Below, piece by piece: positions 43,709 to 52,391 of a stretch of DNA of 64,000 nucleotides. The notes under the pieces are model-generated. The model had not been told where the DNA came from, did not search any database, and worked only from the letters and a program-made list of their open reading frames with translations. The position numbers and the translations under genes were made by a program. Numbering within the stretch: the first letter of the stretch is position 1; each line of letters begins with the position of its first letter. This DNA comes from Crocinitomix sp044361315 (GTDB taxonomy: Bacteria; Bacteroidota; Bacteroidia; Flavobacteriales_D; Crocinitomicaceae). Location of the stretch: contig JBIKJA010000012.1 in the NCBI GenBank assembly GCA_044361315.1, positions 1 through 64,000 on the forward strand, in the 5' to 3' direction.

Positions 43709-44860
43709 TTATTGTTTAATAAATTTTTCCTTTTGAATGCCTTGGTTTGAAATTGAGGTGAAGATATAGCATCCTGTTTCGAGAGTAGAAATGTCAATTC
43801 GTTGATTTACCACCACTCCTGCCTGAACCAAAGTACCGGCCAAATCATAAATTTGATACTCCTGATTTTGAACCAATTGAACCAATTGAATCGACTCATT
43901 TACAGGATTTGGATAAATCAGTTGTTGAGCTGTGGTGGTTTCATCAGAAAGTCCTAATGTTGGTGGATTCGCACAGATAATGTCGAAAGTGTAATTGGTG
44001 CCAGTTCCAGTTAATTCTTCGACGGTTGCCCAAGTTTCACTTGATTGATACAACCATGTTTCAAGCCAAGGAGTTAACACTTCTAAAATTGCGGTGTGTT
44101 GTGCTTCTTCTGAAATCGTTTCGACCCCAAAACAAATAAGTTCGCCCAATTCACAAACTGCATTAGAATTCGCAAATTGGCAATGACTTCCTCCTAAAAT
44201 AGTCACATATCCCTTGCATGGTGTTAAATTTTCATACATATCCAATTGATTCCCCACGGCTGGGGTCACACAATCTTCGTCTCCACTAAAAGTCAAGGTT
44301 GGCATAGTAATGTCATTAGCAGCGTCAATTGCAGAAGGATCGGTTTCAGCGGCAGCTAGACTAACCATGGTCGAAAGAGAACTCGTTGCAGCTGCAGCCA
44401 AAAATGCGGCACCACCACCCATCGAATGGCCAATAATTCCTGAAGTTGGTTTTACATTATCGTAAAAAATGGATGCCTCACTCGCTCCGGCTTCTTGCAA
44501 TTCGTTGATCACAAAAGCCAAATCCAAAGCAAAATCTTCATGAGACACTGTTACAAAATCCGTTTCAGTAGTTGGTAAAGCGACAATATAGCCAAGAGGA
44601 ACCAAATGTTCCCACAAATAGGCATACGAATCATAATTCATTGCAAAACCATGCCCAATAGAAATCACTGGAAATTTTCCTTCGGACACGGCAACTCCTT
44701 CTCCTGCAGCTAAAGCGGGGTAGAAAATACGTGTTTCGATAGCTCGGTCGCGGGATTCATCCGTAAATAAAATCACAGTTGAGCCTATTTCAAATTGAGC
44801 AAAAAGACCTTTTGAACCAGTCAAAACAACACAGATTAAGAATGTTTTAAACAATTGCAT
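43709..44860 (-). CDS. Alpha/beta hydrolase (dienelactone hydrolase/chlorophyllase-like) with T9SS sorting domain
   Basis: A 383-residue secreted hydrolase. The signal peptide (FKTFLICVVLTGSKGLFAQ) is followed by an alpha/beta-hydrolase domain (about 25-290): SIGHGFAMNYDSYAYLWEHL (oxyanion side), nucleophile in GIIGHSMGGGAAFLAA, acid near FSGDEDCVTP and histidine in LGGSHCQF. The C-terminal 75 residues are a type A T9SS domain (LIYPNPVNESIQLV, LAGTLVQAGV, TGCYIFTS, KEKFIKQ), which directs secretion or surface attachment. The substrate, probably an ester, is unknown. Confidence 0.85.
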   Translation of the reverse strand: MQLFKTFLICVVLTGSKGLFAQFEIGSTVILFTDESRDRAIETRIFYPALAAGEGVAVSEGKFPVISIGHGFAMNYDSYAYLWEHLVPLGYIVALPTTETDFVTVSHEDFALDLAFVINELQEAGASEASIFYDNVKPTSGIIGHSMGGGAAFLAAAATSSLSTMVSLAAAETDPSAIDAANDITMPTLTFSGDEDCVTPAVGNQLDMYENLTPCKGYVTILGGSHCQFANSNAVCELGELICFGVETISEEAQHTAILEVLTPWLETWLYQSSETWATVEELTGTGTNYTFDIICANPPTLGLSDETTTAQQLIYPNPVNESIQLVQLVQNQEYQIYDLAGTLVQAGVVVNQRIDISTLETGCYIFTSISNQGIQKEKFIKQ

Positions 44861-44887
44861 AGCTATTTTTTTTTCGAAGATAATAAA

Positions 44888-44922
44888 AAAAGGCGATTCA
44901 CCAATTGGATGAATCGCCTTTT
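44888..44922 (-). terminator. Terminator after the sigma/anti-sigma/PorP operon
   Basis: A 13-bp perfect stem AAAAGGCGATTCA / TGAATCGCCTTTT, with a run of seven T on the minus strand. It is about 85 bases after the PorP/SprF stop. Confidence 0.85.
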
Positions 44923-45007
44923 AAAGCAAAGAAACCAAATTAGGGAACCACCCCTACTTGTCCTTTCATTTTAGATTCAACAAATTAAATCCAAAACACT
45001 CTTTATT

Positions 45008-45982
45008 TTAAAACGATGGACAAGAAATCGTTCTAAATCTTTTTGGTGTCTCTTGACAGGCAAAATTAAACCCGAGAGACAATTCATGCGATCCTCCTGA
45101 TGCATTTGTTAATGGCGAAATGGTAATATCATAACTATAACCTACTCTAAAAACCCCTGCATCAATTCCAACAGACATAATAAACGCATCTCTTGGACGC
45201 CACCAAGCACCTGCTGTAAATGCTCCATATTTAATATAGGTACCGACATTTAACTGCATAAACCCGTCTTGATATGTATAGATAACGTTGGGAGAGATAG
45301 AAGTTACATTTGCGTATTGAGAACCTCCTCCAAATTTAATATTAGCTCCCATATGTCCTGTAAAACGCATTGGCATTCTTGAATTTCCTAAGATCAAGGT
45401 TTCTTGTGGCGTATTTAGATGTTTGGCAGCAAATCCAAAGTAGAAATTTTCAGAATAACCAACTAATCCAGCTGAAACATCGAAAAATCCGCGGGTTCCC
45501 CATCCGTTTTCTAACAATTGTCCACGTGGCAAATCTCCTGTTTGGTAGATAAATCCTCTTCGTGGATCAATTTGATCTCCAAAAGTTAATTTAGACCAAT
45601 CTAAAAACTTTTGATTCCATGTCGCTTGTGCGCCAAATAACAAAGTGAACTTTCTGGTAACTTGTAAATGATAAGAATACGCTAAGTTGATCGTTGACCA
45701 ATTGAGTGTATTCTTGCCAGCCATATCGTTTGTTACCATCAACGCAACACCGCCTTGAAGAACATTGACAAATCGATCGTACGAAACACTGTTCGTAACA
45801 AAAGCTCCTGAGATATTAGCCCATTGATTTCGGTAATTCATGTTTAGTCGAGGACATCCATGAGTGCCCGCCATCGCAGGGTTTAAATAAATAGGATTCG
45901 CATAAAATTGTGTAAATTCAGGATCTTGTGAAAATCCATGGAATGAGCACAAAACGATTAATATTGTGGTTATTTTTTTCAT
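45008..45982 (-). CDS. PorP/SprF-family outer-membrane protein
   Basis: A 324-residue beta-barrel protein of the type IX secretion-associated PorP/SprF family. The signal peptide (ITTILIVLCSFHGFSQ) is followed by the family start DPEFTQFYANPIYLNPAMAG, then NMNYRNQWANISGAFV, LTFGDQIDPRRGF and GVFRVGYSYDITISPL near the end. PorP/SprF proteins help anchor or deliver T9SS cargo such as adhesins. It lies 5 bases after the anti-sigma/PorP fusion gene and is followed by a terminator, so it ends a three-gene operon. Confidence 0.9.
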   Translation of the reverse strand: MKKITTILIVLCSFHGFSQDPEFTQFYANPIYLNPAMAGTHGCPRLNMNYRNQWANISGAFVTNSVSYDRFVNVLQGGVALMVTNDMAGKNTLNWSTINLAYSYHLQVTRKFTLLFGAQATWNQKFLDWSKLTFGDQIDPRRGFIYQTGDLPRGQLLENGWGTRGFFDVSAGLVGYSENFYFGFAAKHLNTPQETLILGNSRMPMRFTGHMGANIKFGGGSQYANVTSISPNVIYTYQDGFMQLNVGTYIKYGAFTAGAWWRPRDAFIMSVGIDAGVFRVGYSYDITISPLTNASGGSHELSLGFNFACQETPKRFRTISCPSF

Positions 45983-45987
45983 TTTTT

Positions 45988-47655
45988 TTATTTAAATCGT
46001 GCACTTTTAAATTCGCTATTAAACCTTATCCCAATGTTGTGGGAGTATAATTGTGATGCTGCTATCATTGATGTTGTTCGGTCTAGTTGATAAAAGCATT
46101 TAAATTTTTTAAGTTTCATCCCCATAGCAGCAGTAAAATCCTGATTTGTTGAGTACGACCCTCCTAATGTAAATCGGTTAATCTTAAAATTTAGACCTGC
46201 CCATGCTTCTGCATGTTCACCAAATTTACGTGCTGAAACGAATGGACTAAACACCATCTTTTTATTGGAAGATTCGATATCTGTTCCTAAAATCCCATTA
46301 AATAGAATTGGCGATTTCATTGGCTCTAGTTTGCCTTCTTCAAGATATCCCGTTGCATAATGGCGATTCAAATTATCTGCACTTAATCCGAAATAAAAAT
46401 TCTCAGTGTTCAATACAAATCCTAGTGCGATGTCTTTATACCATAATCTATCATAAAATGTGCTAGGTTCGTCATAATCGATAGCTATTGGCAAGCCTCT
46501 GTCTAATTCATACGTTTTTGCACCTTTTAAATTAAATGTATTCCCAGTTAACATTCCAAGTGTCACCTTTACACCTGTTTCTAAAACGACTTTATTTGAT
46601 AATTTAATTTTAGGAGAATAAACAAGATCAATTGAATAATCTGCGACCCCATTTCCGTTGTATATTTTCGAATTTACAATCATCCCAATTCCACCTCTAA
46701 ATTCCGGCACATATCCATCAATACTAATCTGGGTGGTTTGACTACTATAATTTGAACCTAGCCATTGGTTACGGTGCTTAAATTCGACCCGTGACGCCAA
46801 CATACCTCCGGCAAATGCTGGATTGAAAGAAAGTAGGTCATTTTCCGGTAAAAGCATTTGAGGATCCCGAAGGTTAATCAATCCAACTGGATAACCAAAC
46901 ATTTTTTCGACTTTACGATAAATACGTTTTGTTTTATTGGCAAAGGACGAAGGACTCACTTTACTCTTTTTACTCAAATCGATTTTACGTTCGGAAAATC
47001 CTGGATTCGCTGCATATTCGGATAAATAATTTTTTTGCAGTAATTTATCTTGCTCCTGTTGTTTAGCTTTATTTTTCTTAACAGTTGATGATGTAAAATT
47101 CCGTGAACCATTTTGCTCTTGATCATCCACCTCGTATTGATTGGTGGCAGCTAAATTTTCTACTCGATTCATGCTGACAGGATTTGAAACATTCATCACC
47201 CCGTAGTTTGATCTAATTAATAAATTAGCTTGTGAACCTAATTGTGCAGTTGAGTATGGTTGATTTTGTCCTTTTAGATTTTGTCTCGCTGTGCTGCTTT
47301 GTTGACTGTTTTCATAGTTTAATTCTCCCGTGTTTTTATAGTTTGAAGAAAAATCACCCGATTTGATAGAATTATCATTAAAATAAACTCCACCAACCAC
47401 TGCAATAAAAATTGCAACAATTGCGGCTGCACTCCAACTATACCAGCCAGCAAATCTTCGTTTACGTTCGAGTTTGTGTTGATTTGTATAAATTACATTT
47501 TCATCTTCGATAGTAGCATGTTGCCATGCCTCGGCATCCATTTCAAATTCTGGATGATCTTCAAGAAATTGTTCAAATGTTTCGGCTTCGGAGGCGGTGA
47601 GATTTCCTTCCAAATAATCGAACATCCACCTGTCAAAATTTTCAGGTATATTCAT
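45988..47655 (-). CDS. Anti-sigma-like head fused to a PorP/SprF-type barrel
   Basis: A 555-residue fusion. Residues 1-70 are a soluble acidic head (FDRWMFDYLEGNLTASEAE, typical of Bacteroidota anti-sigma/zf-HC2-like N-termini). Residues about 72-92 are one membrane helix (WSAAAIVAIFIAVVGGVYF). Residues 93-257 are a low-complexity N/Q/S/K linker. Residues about 258-555 read like PorP/SprF (LRDPQMLLPENDLLSFNPAF, then EFKHRNQWLGSNY, YSIDLVYSPKIKL, FYFGLSADNLNRHYA). With the head inside the cell, the protein would cross the inner membrane, periplasm and outer membrane. The start overlaps the ECF sigma gene by 4 bases. Confidence 0.85.
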   Translation of the reverse strand: MNIPENFDRWMFDYLEGNLTASEAETFEQFLEDHPEFEMDAEAWQHATIEDENVIYTNQHKLERKRRFAGWYSWSAAAIVAIFIAVVGGVYFNDNSIKSGDFSSNYKNTGELNYENSQQSSTARQNLKGQNQPYSTAQLGSQANLLIRSNYGVMNVSNPVSMNRVENLAATNQYEVDDQEQNGSRNFTSSTVKKNKAKQQEQDKLLQKNYLSEYAANPGFSERKIDLSKKSKVSPSSFANKTKRIYRKVEKMFGYPVGLINLRDPQMLLPENDLLSFNPAFAGGMLASRVEFKHRNQWLGSNYSSQTTQISIDGYVPEFRGGIGMIVNSKIYNGNGVADYSIDLVYSPKIKLSNKVVLETGVKVTLGMLTGNTFNLKGAKTYELDRGLPIAIDYDEPSTFYDRLWYKDIALGFVLNTENFYFGLSADNLNRHYATGYLEEGKLEPMKSPILFNGILGTDIESSNKKMVFSPFVSARKFGEHAEAWAGLNFKINRFTLGGSYSTNQDFTAAMGMKLKKFKCFYQLDRTTSMIAASQLYSHNIGIRFNSEFKSARFK

Positions 47656-48140
47656 ATAAGTACCGTTAGATCGTTTAACTGCTTTTTAATTTTATTTCGA
47701 GCCCTGAATAAATAGACTTTTACTTGTGCCTCTGACAGCTCGAGCATATCGCCTATTTCTTTGTAATTATATCCTTCAAGATCACGGAGCAAAACAATTG
47801 ATTTTTGAACTGGAGGAAGCATAGCGAGACTTTTCTCGATTACTTCTTTCATTTCCATTTCACGCGAATGGCATTCGGCGGTATCTTTAGAAGTATTATT
47901 TTCTGTATAAGACATCCGACTATTTTTCTTAATTAAATTTATCAACGCATTGTGTGCGCACGTAAATAACCAAGCTTTTGCTTTTTCGACTTCAATTTTT
48001 TTTCTGTTTTTCCATAGTTTTTCAAAGACATCTTGCACAATATCATCTGCATCCTCGGCACTTTTTAAGTACTTCAACGCATAGCCATACAGTCTTCCGG
48101 AGAATTCTTTAACGGCGATATTGTATTCTTTTCTTGTCAA
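47652..48140 (-). CDS. ECF RNA polymerase sigma factor
   Basis: A 162-residue sigma-70-family ECF factor. Region 2 has YGYALKYLKSAEDADDIVQ and DVFEKLWKNRKKI; region 4 has PPVQKSIVLLRDLEGYNYKE and the helix-turn-helix IGDMLELSEAQVKVYLFRAR. It has no extra domains. The start is TTG 48140, because relatives begin MTRKEYNIAVKEFSG at this point. The stop overlaps the anti-sigma fusion by 4 bases, so the two are made together and probably form an inactive complex until a signal arrives. Confidence 0.92.
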   Translation of the reverse strand: MTRKEYNIAVKEFSGRLYGYALKYLKSAEDADDIVQDVFEKLWKNRKKIEVEKAKAWLFTCAHNALINLIKKNSRMSYTENNTSKDTAECHSREMEMKEVIEKSLAMLPPVQKSIVLLRDLEGYNYKEIGDMLELSEAQVKVYLFRARNKIKKQLNDLTVLI

Positions 48141-48293
48141 TTGAAGGATATTAATTAAAATTTCAGTTCCCTTTTTAAACAGTTAAAACAATCTCACTAC
48201 TCTAAAAGTTACACCTTCTAAAATTCATATACGATTATTTTTTTACAAGTTACAAATAATATTAGGAATCACCGTTGTATTGGATAAATTTAC

Positions 48294-48301
48294 TATCTTT
48301 C
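48294..48301 (+). promoter_or_regulatory. -7 element of the acyl-CoA synthetase gene
   Basis: TATCTTTC differs from TAnnTTTG at the last base; TTG at 48275-48277 is 16 bases upstream. It is 26 bases before the ATG at 48328. Confidence 0.4.
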
Positions 48302-48327
48302 AACACAAGATATAATTCAAAAACACT

Positions 48328-50088
48328 ATGGAGATTAAACGTTTATTTGACCTGCCTTATTATCAATTGGAAAATTTTCCACAACCAGACGCTTTTGCGG
48401 ACAAAATTAATGGAGAATGGATAAAAACTTCTACTAAATCCTATGTAGATCAGGCAAATGCTTTGAGTCGTGGTTTATTAAAGTTAGGAATTCAGGACGG
48501 AGATAAAATAGCCATGATTTCCAATAATCGGTCTGAATGGAATATTTGTGACATTGGGATTCAACAAATTGGTGGCATTTCGGTTCCTGTTTACCCAACG
48601 ATTAGTGCAGATGTTTATGATTATATATTCAATGATGCCGAAGTGAAAATTTGTTTTGTTTCTGATCAGGAATTATATGACAAGGTTTTATCAATTAAAG
48701 ACAAAGTAAGCAGTTTGACGCATGTTTTTACTTTCAACGACGTTGAAGGAGCTATCTCTTGGAAAACTTTACTCGAAGACGCCGACTCGAGTTTAGATTC
48801 CGAAATTGAAAAAAGAAAATACGACATTTCGTATGAGGATTTGGTTACGATTATCTACACCTCAGGAACAACGGGCAATCCGAAAGGAGTAATGCTGTCG
48901 CATAAAAACTTATTAAGCAATGTGATTGCGTGTAAACCAAGACTTCCAGTTAGCCCTGGAGCAAGATCTTTAAGTTTTTTACCCGTGTGTCACGTGTATG
49001 AACGCATGTTATTGTATCTATACCAATATACTGGTGTGGCTGTCTATTTTGCAGAATCTATGGATACCATTGGGGATAATTTGAAAGAAGTAAAACCTCA
49101 TGTTTTTACTGCAGTACCAAGGTTACTTGAAAAAGTCTACGATAAGATAATGGCTAAAGGTGAAGCCCTGACAGGAATTAAACGGAAGTTGTTTTTCTGG
49201 GCAGTTGCTTTAGGTGATGAATACGATGTAAAAGGAAAATCAAGCTGGTACCTATTCAAGTTAAAAATCGCACGGAAATTAATTTTTAGTAAATGGAAAG
49301 AGGCACTAGGTGGAAATACCTTGGCGGTTGCCTCGGGAAGTGCTGCCCTTCAACCTCGTTTGGCTAGAATCTATTTAGCTGCTGGAATTCCTGTAATGGA
49401 AGGATATGGATTAACAGAAACATCTCCTGTAATTAGCGTAAACTACGAAGAAGGCAACAACGTGCGCATTGGAACTACCGGAACGGTGATTGATGGAGTG
49501 ACCGTAAAAATTGCAGAAGATGGAGAAATTTTAGTGAAAGGACCAAATGTGATGATGGGTTATTATAAATTACCTGAAAAAACAGCCGAAGATATTGATG
49601 CGGATGGTTGGTTTCACACAGGTGATATTGGAACGTTTGAAGAAGGAAAGTTTCTTAAAATTACCGATCGTAAAAAGGAAATGTTCAAAACCTCTGGCGG
49701 TAAATATATTGCACCACAGGTGATGGAAAATAAGTTTAAAGAATCGCGCTTTATTGAACAAATAATGGTGATTGGAGAAAATCAAAAAATGCCTGCGGCC
49801 TTTATTGTTCCTGCCTTTGATTTTATTCGCGAATGGGCGAAAAAGAAAAACTATTCAATTGGTACAACGAATGCTGAAATTTCGGCCAATGAACTTGTTC
49901 GTGCACGAATTGAAAAAGATGTAAATACCCTCAACCAAAGTTTTGGTCAATGGGAGCAAATTAAACGATTTGAATTGGTTGATCATATTTGGACACCAGA
50001 AGCAGGTGAACTTACTCCAACGTTAAAACCAAAAAGAAGAGTTCTTATGGAAATTCATCAAGATTTATTTAAACGAATTTACGGTTAG
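48328..50088 (+). CDS. Long-chain fatty acid-CoA ligase (AMP-forming)
   Basis: A 586-residue acyl-CoA synthetase that activates fatty acids with ATP and CoA. The AMP-binding motif is IIYTSGTTGNPKGVMLSHKN (residues about 174-193), followed by GYGLTETSPVISVN and the hinge/adenylate segment WFHTGDIGTFEEGKFLKITD with KEMFKTSGGKYIAPQ. It resembles FAA1/FadD15-type ligases. It would feed the beta-oxidation operon at 35059-41437 or phospholipid synthesis. It has its own promoter region, opposite the ECF operon. Confidence 0.9.
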   Translation: MEIKRLFDLPYYQLENFPQPDAFADKINGEWIKTSTKSYVDQANALSRGLLKLGIQDGDKIAMISNNRSEWNICDIGIQQIGGISVPVYPTISADVYDYIFNDAEVKICFVSDQELYDKVLSIKDKVSSLTHVFTFNDVEGAISWKTLLEDADSSLDSEIEKRKYDISYEDLVTIIYTSGTTGNPKGVMLSHKNLLSNVIACKPRLPVSPGARSLSFLPVCHVYERMLLYLYQYTGVAVYFAESMDTIGDNLKEVKPHVFTAVPRLLEKVYDKIMAKGEALTGIKRKLFFWAVALGDEYDVKGKSSWYLFKLKIARKLIFSKWKEALGGNTLAVASGSAALQPRLARIYLAAGIPVMEGYGLTETSPVISVNYEEGNNVRIGTTGTVIDGVTVKIAEDGEILVKGPNVMMGYYKLPEKTAEDIDADGWFHTGDIGTFEEGKFLKITDRKKEMFKTSGGKYIAPQVMENKFKESRFIEQIMVIGENQKMPAAFIVPAFDFIREWAKKKNYSIGTTNAEISANELVRARIEKDVNTLNQSFGQWEQIKRFELVDHIWTPEAGELTPTLKPKRRVLMEIHQDLFKRIYG

Positions 50089-50107
50089 ACGAATCGTAGT
50101 CAGCTAT

Positions 50108-50144
50108 TTAAAAAAAGCTATCCTAAGGGATGGCTTTTTTTTAT
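50108..50144. terminator. Bidirectional terminator between the ligase gene and nadC
   Basis: Stem GCTATCC / GGATGGC (one G-U pair, loop TAAG) with eight T on the right and a run of A on the left. It lies between two convergent genes and its right flank touches the end of nadC. Confidence 0.8.
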
Positions 50145-51004
50145 GAATAAAACTCTGCTTTTAGACTAAGATCTAAGCTTTTATAGGAATGAGTAATTGC
50201 TCCAGATGAAATAAAATCAACCCCAGTTTCGGCATACGCCACGATGGTCTCTTCCGAAATGCCTCCTGATGCCTCCGTTTCATAGACCGATTGATCGATT
50301 AAGGCCAAAGCTTCAACAATTTGTGAAGGAGAAAAATTATCCAGCATAATTCGATCTACATTTCCACACGCAATTACTTGCTTCACTTCGTCAATATTGC
50401 GGGTTTCAATTTCAATTTTAAGCTGTTTGCCTTTTTCTTTGAGGTATGAATTTGCCCGTTCAATCGCTTGTGGAATTCCACCTGCGTAATCAACATGATT
50501 GTCTTTTATCATAATCATATCATACAGCGCAAACCGATGATTTGAACCACCTCCAATTTTAACCGCCCATTTTTCCATTAATCGGATGCCGGGTGTTGTT
50601 TTTCGGGTATCCAATAATTGCGCATGCGTATGTTTAATTAGTTTGGCCAATTCATGTGTCTTCGTGGCAATTCCACTCATCCGTTGCATAAAATTTAAGA
50701 CTAATCTTTCAGCACTTAAAATCGAACGAGAAGAACCCTCAACATGCAATACAATTTGCCCCTTTTTAACAGCCTCCCCATCCCGAATTAAAATTTCTAA
50801 TGTTAAACTCGGATCTAATCGATGAAAAATAATTTCTGCCAATTCGACTCCTGCTAAAATTCCATCTTCTTTAACAATTAATTGAGCTTTCCCTTTTGCA
50901 TTTTCAGGAACCGTAGCTAAAGAAGTATGATCTCCATCTCCAATATCTTCGTTCAAAGCGTTGTCAACAATCTTAAGTATTTCTTCTTTTTTAAGAAAAT
51001 CCAT
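50141..51004 (-). CDS. nadC: Nicotinate-nucleotide pyrophosphorylase (carboxylating)
   Basis: A 287-residue quinolinate phosphoribosyltransferase of NAD synthesis. Catalytic and binding motifs are LNFMQRMSGIATKT, LLDTRKTTPGIR, KIGGGSNHRFALYDMIMIKDNH (read in parts), EIETRNIDEVKQ and IMLDNFSP. The start is ATG 51004 (MDFLKKEE); the longer frame overlaps the regulator gene and adds unrelated basic residues. It lies 8 bases after the NtrC-type gene and ends at a terminator. nadA and nadB are not in the window. Confidence 0.94.
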   Translation of the reverse strand: MDFLKKEEILKIVDNALNEDIGDGDHTSLATVPENAKGKAQLIVKEDGILAGVELAEIIFHRLDPSLTLEILIRDGEAVKKGQIVLHVEGSSRSILSAERLVLNFMQRMSGIATKTHELAKLIKHTHAQLLDTRKTTPGIRLMEKWAVKIGGGSNHRFALYDMIMIKDNHVDYAGGIPQAIERANSYLKEKGKQLKIEIETRNIDEVKQVIACGNVDRIMLDNFSPSQIVEALALIDQSVYETEASGGISEETIVAYAETGVDFISSGAITHSYKSLDLSLKAEFYS

Positions 51005-51012
51005 TGTACAAT

Positions 51013-52182
51013 TTATTTTAAGCCTACAAAGGTCTTTACATCGTCGCCTGTGATTTCGCTGCCACAAAGAATGATTAAACGTTCTACGATATTTCGCAAT
51101 TCACGAATATTACCTGTCCAATTTACTTCTTGCAATGCAATTAATCCTTCCGCGTTAAATGTTTTTTGCGCCATTCCATGTTCTTGACACAATTTTTCAA
51201 TAAAATAATTTGCCAAAATAGGAATATCATCTTTTCGATTATTTAGCGAAGGAACATTAATCACAATTACGCTTAATCGGTGATACAAATCCTCACGAAA
51301 AGTACCTTCTTCGATCATTTTTCGTAAATCCTTGTTGGTCGCTGCCACCACTCGTGGGTTGACTTTAATGTCTACTTCTCCCCCGACCCGTGTAATTCTA
51401 TTTTCTTGTAAGGCTCTTAGCACTTTGGCTTGCGCAGAAGCGCTCATATCTCCAATTTCATCCAAAAATAAGGTGCCTGTGGTTGCCAATTCAAATTTAC
51501 CTTTCTTTTGCTTTATTGCTGATGTAAATGCGCCTTTTTCGTGTCCAAAAAGTTCAGATTCAATCAATTCAGAGGGAATAGCTGCACAGTTCACCTCAAT
51601 AAAAGGCTCCTTATTTCTTGCGCTATGCTCGTGTAATTGACGGGCAACTAATTCTTTCCCTGAACCATTTGGCCCAGTGATTAACACCCGTGCTTCGGAT
51701 GGCGCAACTTTTTCAATCATATCGCGGATTTTAGCCAAAGGCTCAGAGTTTCCAATGATATTATAATTTTTTGAATGCTTTTTTATTTGATTTTTTAAGA
51801 CTTTCGTTTCTTCAACTAAGTTGGTTTTTTCAAGGGCATTTTTAATGGTAACTAAAATACGGTTCAAATCAAGTGGTTTTTCAATAAAATCATACGCACC
51901 ATTTTTAATTGAATCAACGGCAGTTTCAATATTACCATGTCCAGAGATCATAATAATAGGAGTTTCAAGACCATCATTTTTGAGTGTGGTCAATACTTCA
52001 ATTCCGTCCATTTGCGGCATTTTGATGTCGCAAAAAATTACATCATAGGTATTTGTCTTGGCTTCAAGAATTCCAGACATTCCATCTTCGACTGTTTCTA
52101 CCGTGTAATTTTCAAATTCAAGAATTTCTTTTAATGTCCTTCTGATGCTTCTTTCGTCATCAATAATTAAAATTTTTGGCAT
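51013..52182 (-). CDS. NtrC-family response regulator without DNA-binding domain, GAFTSA variant
   Basis: A 389-residue response regulator: receiver domain (about 1-118, phospho-acceptor D52 in FCDIKMPQMDG) and AAA+ sigma-54 activator domain (about 140-370, Walker A ITGPNGSGKELVA, Walker B TLFLDEIGDM). The sigma-54 contact loop reads GAFTSA (residues 217-222) instead of GAFTGA. The protein ends soon after the arginine-finger and IRELRNIVERLI segment, so the C-terminal Fis-type HTH is missing. It may act from solution or through other partners. No partner histidine kinase is adjacent. Followed by nadC after 8 bases. Confidence 0.87.
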   Translation of the reverse strand: MPKILIIDDERSIRRTLKEILEFENYTVETVEDGMSGILEAKTNTYDVIFCDIKMPQMDGIEVLTTLKNDGLETPIIMISGHGNIETAVDSIKNGAYDFIEKPLDLNRILVTIKNALEKTNLVEETKVLKNQIKKHSKNYNIIGNSEPLAKIRDMIEKVAPSEARVLITGPNGSGKELVARQLHEHSARNKEPFIEVNCAAIPSELIESELFGHEKGAFTSAIKQKKGKFELATTGTLFLDEIGDMSASAQAKVLRALQENRITRVGGEVDIKVNPRVVAATNKDLRKMIEEGTFREDLYHRLSVIVINVPSLNNRKDDIPILANYFIEKLCQEHGMAQKTFNAEGLIALQEVNWTGNIRELRNIVERLIILCGSEITGDDVKTFVGLK

Positions 52183-52391
52183 AGTATTCCTATTTTATAA
52201 TCAACCGCAATCATGGGTAAAGATATTAATTTTTAATTGATTCATCCCTTCCAAATGAAAGGATGAATGTTTAATAAATAAATATTATTTGTGCGAGTAA
52301 TCGGTACTGCAATTATTGTACTATTTTCGCTCTTAGTTGCCTTTCAAAAAAGGGAGAAAAGATATATTGTAAAACTATATAATAAAGTATA

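Noticed and set aside
45988..47655. Frameshift or assembly fusion of separate anti-sigma and PorP genes
   Set aside because: The frame is open over 555 codons with a coherent low-complexity linker and no internal lesion, and the whole agrees with known dual-membrane anti-sigma architecture.
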